From Puccinellia tenuiflora (lineage: Eukaryota; Streptophyta; Magnoliopsida; Poales; Poaceae), in assembly GCA_012064385.1 (NCBI GenBank), contig QRDG01000524.1:1209489-1273488 (forward strand): 64,000 nt of DNA. The letters are read 5' to 3'. Position numbers and translations under genes: made by a program. A model generated the notes under the pieces. The model saw nothing but the letters and a program-made list of their open reading frames with translations. It did not search any database and was not told the origin of the DNA. This document shows positions 57,428 to 64,000 of this stretch, in pieces (position 1 is the first letter of the stretch; each line of letters opens with the position of its first letter).

Positions 57428-60400
57428 ATTTCCCCCATTTTGGTAATTGATGACAATCCTTTTAAGAGGGTTTATATAATGAATTAAGCAACCTTGCAAA
57501 GCAAGGATGCATGAGCATGAGAGGAAAATGCTTAAGAACCAAACGAAAGCATAAAACCAAATTCCCTTAAACCCTCTAAAACTTATCCCCCATTGGCATC
57601 GATTGCCGAAATGGGAAGAAAAATTTAGAAGGCCAATATAATATAAGTTCCTCCACAAGGTGTGCATTTCTCAAGATATGAGTGAAATCAAATGCATATA
57701 TTCAATGAACAATATTTGGAGGAAGTCAAACTATATTGAGGATCCAAAGATTGAAAATAAGATGAAATCATTCTAAACATCTCCACAAAGGAGAAGGGCA
57801 AACTAGGAGATCTGAAAAGAGAGTTCTAAGTAAAAATGGAGAAGCTCCCCAATGTTCATAAACTATTGAGGAGTGCACAAATATGGAACCTTACTACCCC
57901 ACAATTATCTAGAACACACAACAAGTGCAAACGTACAAAAACTAAAGCAAAACATAGCACTTACACTAAAGATGTGGTTGAGCCAAAAGAAGATACCGAT
58001 TTTAAAACATGCAATCATACGATAAGCCCAACAGAGATACAAAGAAGATCTATAAAAGGAAGAGATGTTCGCAAGCTCACGGATACCAATTGGAAAATGA
58101 AACCAATTGAAAAAGCCAAAAGCTTGTGAGAGCACCTAGCTAATAAGAATCAACATACTCACTAAGATAAGCATGAGGTCAAAGATCTTCAACAATCACA
58201 TGAGTGTGAAAAGATGCGAATAAAAGATAAAGCACTCACGCAACAAATTCCATTTTGTAGTCATAAAAGAAATAAAGATAAAAATCAAGGTGACTCAAAA
58301 GAATTAGGATACCAATTAAAATGATGACCTCTCTCATATGTATATGTTTCTATGTGGACAAATCTTGAAGATATACATCCAAAAGAAACATGTTCATACA
58401 AGATGGTTAAATGAAGACGAGATCGAGGTATCCAAAGGGAAGTCATAAATACACAGAAGATTAACCCTTGAAGGCATAGCACATAGCTCAGTTTTATCTT
58501 AATGTATTTTTATGAACTTCAAACACATCAAAGACATCACACATATCACTAAGGGAACAAGAGATAGTGGAGATGCTTTGAGATAGACAACAAGTATCAA
58601 AATAAAATACCAATTGAAGGAATAGTTTTTGTCATTTCATCATATACAAGTGAAAGAAATAAGCCAAAACCACAACAATTGCAAATAGAAGCTTTCATGC
58701 CAAGAAGCAACCTACACAAGGTTGGAAATTAGAGAAGTACGCATGAGGTAGATACTTGTTACCGAGATACATTGGTAATGAAGAAGATGAGAGTTTGTTT
58801 ATCATCAATGCTTGACTCCAATAATCGCATGGTGAGAACACCTTCCTTATGAATGAGGCAAGCATCCAATGCATCTCCATTGTACCTAAAACAAAATTCA
58901 AGTACAACATGGTTCCCAAACTCATTGGGTCTCATAGTAGTTAGATAAACTACAGTACATAGGAAACACTCCACATAAATACGTTCATATGGATATGAAA
59001 TTGAATTTCATGCACATCTTAGCCGATTTAGTATTCGGTGGAGTATACCCCGTGCATTGGAACGAGAAGGACAAACATGCCATACAATATATATATTAGA
59101 GAATATACATGCAAAGTCTTTCAAGAACCAAACGGGATACAATTTGGACAAGAACACCAAGTAAACCAAGAAGATAGCACACCAAAGTGTGACACAACAA
59201 GATTGTTCAAATATATCAAAATTCAAATCAACACATGATTGAGAAGGAACCAACAACAACAAATGATTGATTCCAAAAACACATCAACACATGAAGTGAT
59301 ATAAAACACCAATTGAAAATAAGATACCAACTAGAAGCGAGGATACCAAAAAGGATATTACTTGAAAGATATTAAGTAAGAGGAAAAACAAGAGACAATG
59401 TATCAAAGCTCCCATAAGAGATACTAATTGAAACAAATATCTATGGATGAGATGTCAAATTCCAATTAGTACCAATTGAAGGTACCAAGGCAAGGCCAAT
59501 GAGCATATAAGATAAAAATAGGAGTCATGCTAAAATGTCTTTTCTCATTTAGGAAGATAAGACACATTTTCAAGAAATACCAACTCCGTAAAGAGAGCAA
59601 GGTAATAATAAGTATACCAAGCACTGTCTAACTTTTCATGATGGAACAAAGCTCCAAGGGAAAAGGTTTGTCTTCCATAAACACATAGGATAGAACTCAA
59701 AAACCAAATGAAAATATCAAATATTAATTGATAAGATAGTGTTCTAAATAATAAAGGAACGCTCCCCCAAGATTCATGCATTATCTTGGTATTTGCATTT
59801 GAATACAAAATGCACACACAAGGGATCATTACTTTCCATATGTCATTTACAACACTAAACAATACCAATTGAAATATAGGATTCATGCAAGAGGCAAGGA
59901 AGACAACGGGAGTCAAAATAAATACTTGGCAAGAGATGGGGCAAGTAATAGCAAGAGCCAAACGTAAGGATAATCAAAGATATTCTACCACAAACATGAA
60001 TATCAATTATCCAGGACAATTAGTAAACGGTATTATTTTCTTGGTGGTAGACATATCCAAGATTATACTCGCAAGATAAATCATATGGTACAAGATAAGA
60101 ATTGAGACACCACATTTTAATAAAGTTTGTTGGTAGTTTCAACTATTCGAACCAACCGGCAAAGCCATGGTTAGAATAATATAAAACAAATGGTTTCTCA
60201 AATAATATATGGGAATATATATTCGAGAAAACTACACCAAGCAAACTCGCACAAACTAGATCAAAAAGATAACCAAAAGGAAAAGTGGAACTTGTTTGAG
60301 CAGACATGCCACATAGGAACAAGATAATTTACAATATAAACTCTAAGTTGCAAAACCTCAAATGTTCACATTTTATGGGATTGTAATATGCACATAGCTT

Positions 60401-60880
60401 ATTACTCCCCCATAATGTGATAATTCATTTCGTCTTAACAAGAGGGGAATAAACACGAACTAGAGAAATTAATGGATATTATAGAATTTGATTTTCTCAT
60501 GAATATGATATACCACATAGTGACTAGATAATATTGAAATATCAATACTAGATGGTGTGCCTCATGTACACACATTTTTAGGATTTGAAGTGCACAAAGC
60601 ATATCACTCCCCCAAAATGGGATAGTCCATTAATCTCTAAAAAGAGCCAGTTGAAATCAACACAAGATCCAATAAAGACTCAACACAAAGTTTACACATA
60701 TATGGATCGCAAATTAACATACACAAACTTGATTGCTCAAGGTAAGTAATAAGCACAACATATACAAGCACATGCTAGGAACAAAACTAACACATGCAAG
60801 GGAGCAACCAACTTTCAATGTATATGTAATTTAAATACAAGTTACCGCAAGGAGGAACATAGGTTGTGAGATATGACAAT
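57428..60880 (-). mobile_element. Non-coding internal region of the minus-strand element
   Basis: Inverse-colinear with 32690-33418 and 37807-39770 of the plus copy, and still containing the part (about 59340-60240) that the plus copy has lost. Rich in GATACCAA phrases. Polypurine-like CTCCCCCATAATGTGATAA and CTCCCCCAAAATGGGATAG motifs lie at 60402 and 60607. No conserved protein frame; no pol domain is visible. The open frames of up to 138 codons are chance. Confidence 0.7.
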
Positions 60881-62689
60881 TGATGCATCTAAAATGCATA
60901 CATGAACTTTGCACTATAATAGTTATATTCCATTCATATTTGCATCATATAAGGGGTATATTACTGTTATTTAATGATTTTTGGTAATTAATAATGATTT
61001 CCCCTTTTTATGGAATTAATCCTGCGTAGGCAGAAAACCCCTATTTCTTTCTTTATTTGTTTCAGGACCTTAACGACGTCATAATGAGCTATAAATTTAC
61101 GGGGGTCATTATTTTGGAAGGAGGAAGACCTAGGAGCGAAAGAAGTAAACGAACGGAGGCCGGAGGGCCAAAATAGGGGGCCCCACGCGGCTACAGTACC
61201 ATGCCGCGTGGGCCCACCTAATTCAGCCCTCGTGGCCCCGTTTGCGTCGATCCTTCGCCCAGAAGCATCCTCGTGACCTAAAAACGCCTATATAAAGGGT
61301 CCCCCGACGTTTTTCGAAGGGGGAGCCGCCACACGAAAAAAAAGGAAACAGAGACCAGGCGGCTGCAGATTGGAGGGGGGAAACTCCGGCGGAGCCCTGC
61401 CGGAGAGGTCTCCTTCTTCTCCATCGACATCTCCACCGTCTCCATGATGAAGAGGGAGTAGTCCACCTCTGGACTATGGGTTTGTGGCAGTAGCATATGT
61501 ATCTCTCTCTCTTGAGCTTCACTAATTAGCACCGTATGAGCTGCTGAACATGATTACGGTCACCGTTGTATTACCATTGTGGTGGATCTTTCTATGAGTT
61601 AATATATGTTGAGATTGCAATGTTTATTTCAGTTATGAAAGTAGATGCATATTATGTACCCCGTTCTTATATCCTTGTTATGATCAAGCATGTTTATGAG
61701 AGCGTGTGTGGGGGAACGTGTGCATTAGTTGGAGTAATGGGGGTGGTGAAGTGATAAGCTGACAACTTAAATATCATGATCCATTGGGTGTTTACCTTAC
61801 TTTGTTTCCTCACTAGGGATAAACCAAAATACCATGTTGCAAGGTATGAGGAGTGACATGCCTCTACCTAAGACTAGATCCATCATGTGTTTATTTTAAC
61901 TTCATGTCATTAATCTTAAAGCTATACTCTGATGTTATCTTAATTACTAAGGTGCATGATTTAGTTCACATCTTGGTGGAGTATAAGTGAGACTAATAAT
62001 CAAAAGGTCTCTATGTTAGGACGTGATGCCCATATAATTAGTAACATGTCATTAAACTTGTTTGCAATCTCATATGTTAATCCTATGTCTACTCATTTGC
62101 CACACTATATTAAAGAGAGAGTGCATGTGTGAAACCATGAACCCCGGTCCATTTTTAATCATAAGAAACACCTTTCCAACCACTTTTAAGCATCTTTTAC
62201 ATTCAGCCATTTTAAAATCAGAAAATACAAAAACACTTTTATTCATTGCATTCACATATAAAAACCCCAAAAATACCATCCATCATCACTACTATCATCC
62301 TTGCATATTTATTTACCACCATTGCATTTTTATTTACTATTTTGCATCATTTGTTATCTTAATATCATTCTCACACCTTGTGCTTGACAACCACTTGGTG
62401 AGGTTGAGGGCACAAAGCAATCTACTTTGTTTGCAGGAAATCTAGAGAAGGACAAGGAGATAAAACCCACACTACTGATTCCCCGAGAGTTCGATATTAA
62501 GCCCTCGAGTCACCCTCGTGGGAAAAAACTTCCACTTCTACATACTCTGCACTTGGAGGCTCAACCTATCCCTTATATTTATTATTTTCCTTTCAGGGTA
62601 TCAAGAGTGCTTGGTGGCATAGTTGAGGGAGAGGAGAACGCACTAAGGATTCATAAGAAGATTCTCCTCCATCAACTCTTCCGTCATCA
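60881..62689 (+). mobile_element. Solo LTR inserted in the minus copy
   Basis: It begins TGATG and ends CATCA, a perfect 5-bp inverted repeat, and is flanked by the 5-bp target duplication ACAAT (60876-60880 and 62690-62694). About 1809 bp. It has a TATA box TATATAAA at 61289-61296 and an AT-rich 3' part with GAACCCCGGTCCATTTTTA, as in several Triticeae Gypsy LTRs. No internal region remains, which indicates LTR-LTR recombination. The plus copy of the host element is uninterrupted at this point. Confidence 0.85.
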
Positions 62690-62794
62690 ACAATATAATC
62701 CAAATGACTTGGCTTGTGAGAATAATAATCATAAAAATCCCTTAGTTCTTCAAAGATAGCCAAGTCTCCAATGTCCTCCAACAATACATATTGA

Positions 62795-63026
62795 TCAAGT
62801 TTGAGCTTGTTGGTCCCCAACCAAGTTGGGTCCTAAGAGGTTAGTCACAATAGGCTTGGCAACCCAAATGGTTCTTTTCTTGACACCACTTTGAGTTCCC
62901 ACATATTTGGCAAACACATTGCCAACCCTATCCTTCCTAAGAGAATAAGCATCATCAATTATAATAGGGTTGGATAAGGTACCATTAGTGCATGAAGAAG
63001 CCAAGTGAACTTTCTCACGGCATAAG
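62795..63026 (-). pseudogene. C-terminal remnant of the retrotransposon Gag (minus copy)
   Basis: The minus frame reads the second zinc knuckle (LCREKVHLASSCTNG, CX4HX4C part kept) and the conserved tail through VGDQQAQT with a stop, closely similar to the tail of the plus-copy Gag. The N-terminal side is cut off at 63026 by the next element, whose LTR starts at 63027. No frame for protease or pol follows on the C-terminal side. Confidence 0.8.
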
Positions 63027-63800
63027 TGTAACATCCCAATTTTTAGAATTGGAATGTTTTGAATTTAGAGCATTTGCATTCATCATGGCATCATTTTAAA
63101 AAAAAACTTTGCATTTGGTTGACTTGTTTTCAAATCTAAAAGGTTATTTCTAAAATCCTATTTTAAAATTTACCAAAACCCTTTATAAAGCATATACATG
63201 CTTAGGGATATTATGTATTTTATTTTGATTAAAATTAGTCCCAAATAGTCTATAATGACAGGGGACAATATTTCAAATTTTCCAAAATTGGTTTGACTCA
63301 ATTCGGGTCTCATAATCAAAAGGTCTAAAAGAAAAAGAAAAAGACAAAAAGAATAAAAACAAAGAGAAGAAAAAAAAAACGAACCGGGCCGATTCTACTT
63401 GGCCCAGTTATTCCCTCTCTCTTCTCTCCTCTCTTCCTCCCGAGTGGGCCAGCCCAACTAGGCAGCCGGAGGAGTCGATCGATCGAACGGTTCGAGTTCC
63501 AGAAAACCTGTGTTTCAAACCTATGTCTATTCAAACTCCTATATCTCTTTAGATGCCCGCTTTCCCCTAGGGCTCTCGACCTAGGGTTTTCTCTCCTCCG
63601 GCGGTGTCGCCGTGAGTATTGATCGAAGATCGGAGCTTTTCTCTACCCTGACGCTGCCCTCGCGTGGTGATCAGGGTTCTCTTGGCGCTTTTCTCTCCCC
63701 TGTCGCTGCCCTCGCGTGGTGATCGTGGCTCTCTGCTATCTCCGGTCGCTGCCCTCGCGTGCTGATCGGGGCTTGCTGGGAGTTTCTACGGGGGGACACG
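63027..63800 (+). mobile_element. Start of another retroelement (LTR-like)
   Basis: It begins TGTAACATCCCAATTTTTAG exactly where the Gag homology of the minus copy is broken. The start is related to that of the Gypsy LTR at 33419. The AT-rich first part changes to a GC-rich leader from about 63540 with three repeats of CGCTGCCCTCGCGTG-like phrases (63650-63760). The other end is outside the window. Confidence 0.5.
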
Positions 63801-64000
63801 ATGAACGGCTCGGGAAGTGGATCCCGATCGGGGACGTTGGAGGATCCAAGTTCTCTGCTGGAAAGACTGCATCTGGAGGAAAACGAACTAGATGATCTCA
63901 TCAGGGAAGAAGAAGTGGACGCCCCATCGGAGGGGCCGAAGTGGCTGGCCATTGCAAGGGTCCTTACCGGAAAATCGTTCAGCCAGGGTGCTTTGATTGC
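63801..64000 (+). CDS. DUF4283-like retroelement protein, 5' part, runs off the window
   Basis: ATG at 63801 opens a frame still open at 64000. After a Ser/Gly-rich start (MNGSGSGSRSGTLED) comes an acidic helix-like stretch (LEENELDDLIREEEVD) and then KWLAIARVLTGKSFSQGAL. This matches the beginning of the DUF4283 domain found in many grass retroelement ORFs, usually followed by a CCHC knuckle. The function is probably nucleic-acid binding. Assignment from remembered motif similarity; only 66 codons are visible. Confidence 0.6.
   Translation, partial: MNGSGSGSRSGTLEDPSSLLERLHLEENELDDLIREEEVDAPSEGPKWLAIARVLTGKSFSQGALI

Noticed and set aside
1..64000. CRISPR arrays, rRNA or tRNA genes, bacterial operons
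   Set aside because: None seen; repeats here are transposon-related, introns are spliceosomal, and the tRNA-like boxes at 23.5 kb belong to a SINE.

Overview
This is nuclear DNA from a grass, most likely a member of the wheat/barley group (Pooideae, Triticeae). Pointers are an Angela/BARE-type Copia LTR with its polypurine tract, an Au-type SINE, Stowaway, Tourist and foldback MITEs, nested Gypsy elements, spliceosomal introns, and GC-rich first exons on an AT-rich background. The species assignment is inference. The sequence contains one ambiguous base (N at 42067).

Only two genes look largely intact, both on the minus strand. (1) A complete 22-exon gene for plastid NADH-dependent glutamate synthase (NADH-GOGAT; CDS 20887 down to 10592) would encode about 2162 residues: transit peptide, Cys-99 glutaminase, FMN/3Fe-4S synthase domain, GXGXG domain, and GltD-like FAD/NADH half. 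Exons 1-18 and 19-22 each keep phase, but the exon 18/19 junction is one nucleotide short. (2) A two-exon serpin lies at 48457 down to 47094 (413 residues).

Layout. 1-5300: a probable Gypsy LTR remnant, a Ds-like hAT element with an 8-bp target duplication (1249-1943), an Angela/BARE LTR (2278-4019) and a frameshifted gene fragment (4054-4385). 5343-9681, plus strand: a decayed NOP5/NOP58 N-terminal-domain gene, convergent with GOGAT, with a hairpin MITE in its first visible intron. 10.6-21.8 kb: GOGAT, its leader and a TATA box. 22.7-26.0 kb: a cluster of small elements upstream of GOGAT (Harbinger/Tourist, SINE, Stowaway, another inverted-repeat MITE). 26.0-29.3 kb: no convincing gene, then a LINE-like remnant. 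29.3-42.5 kb and 52.35-63.03 kb: two copies, in opposite orientation, of one LTR retrotransposon family that carries a Copia-like gag but no visible pol. Each copy is interrupted: the plus copy by a Gypsy fragment with a stop-containing gag, the minus copy by a solo LTR and, inside its own LTR, by a 2.6-kb element sitting in a (TA)n microsatellite. 42.5-47.1 kb: Helitron-like termini, gene scraps, a tandem-repeat patch and a perfect 37-bp inverted repeat. 48.75-49.25 kb: a TIR element just upstream of the serpin. 63.03-64.0 kb: the start of another element, with an open DUF4283-like reading frame running off the end.

Functionally, NADH-GOGAT assimilates ammonium-derived nitrogen in plastids of non-photosynthetic tissue, and the serpin is a probable protease inhibitor. 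Nothing suggests that they work together; the rest is a record of transposon insertion, nesting and decay.
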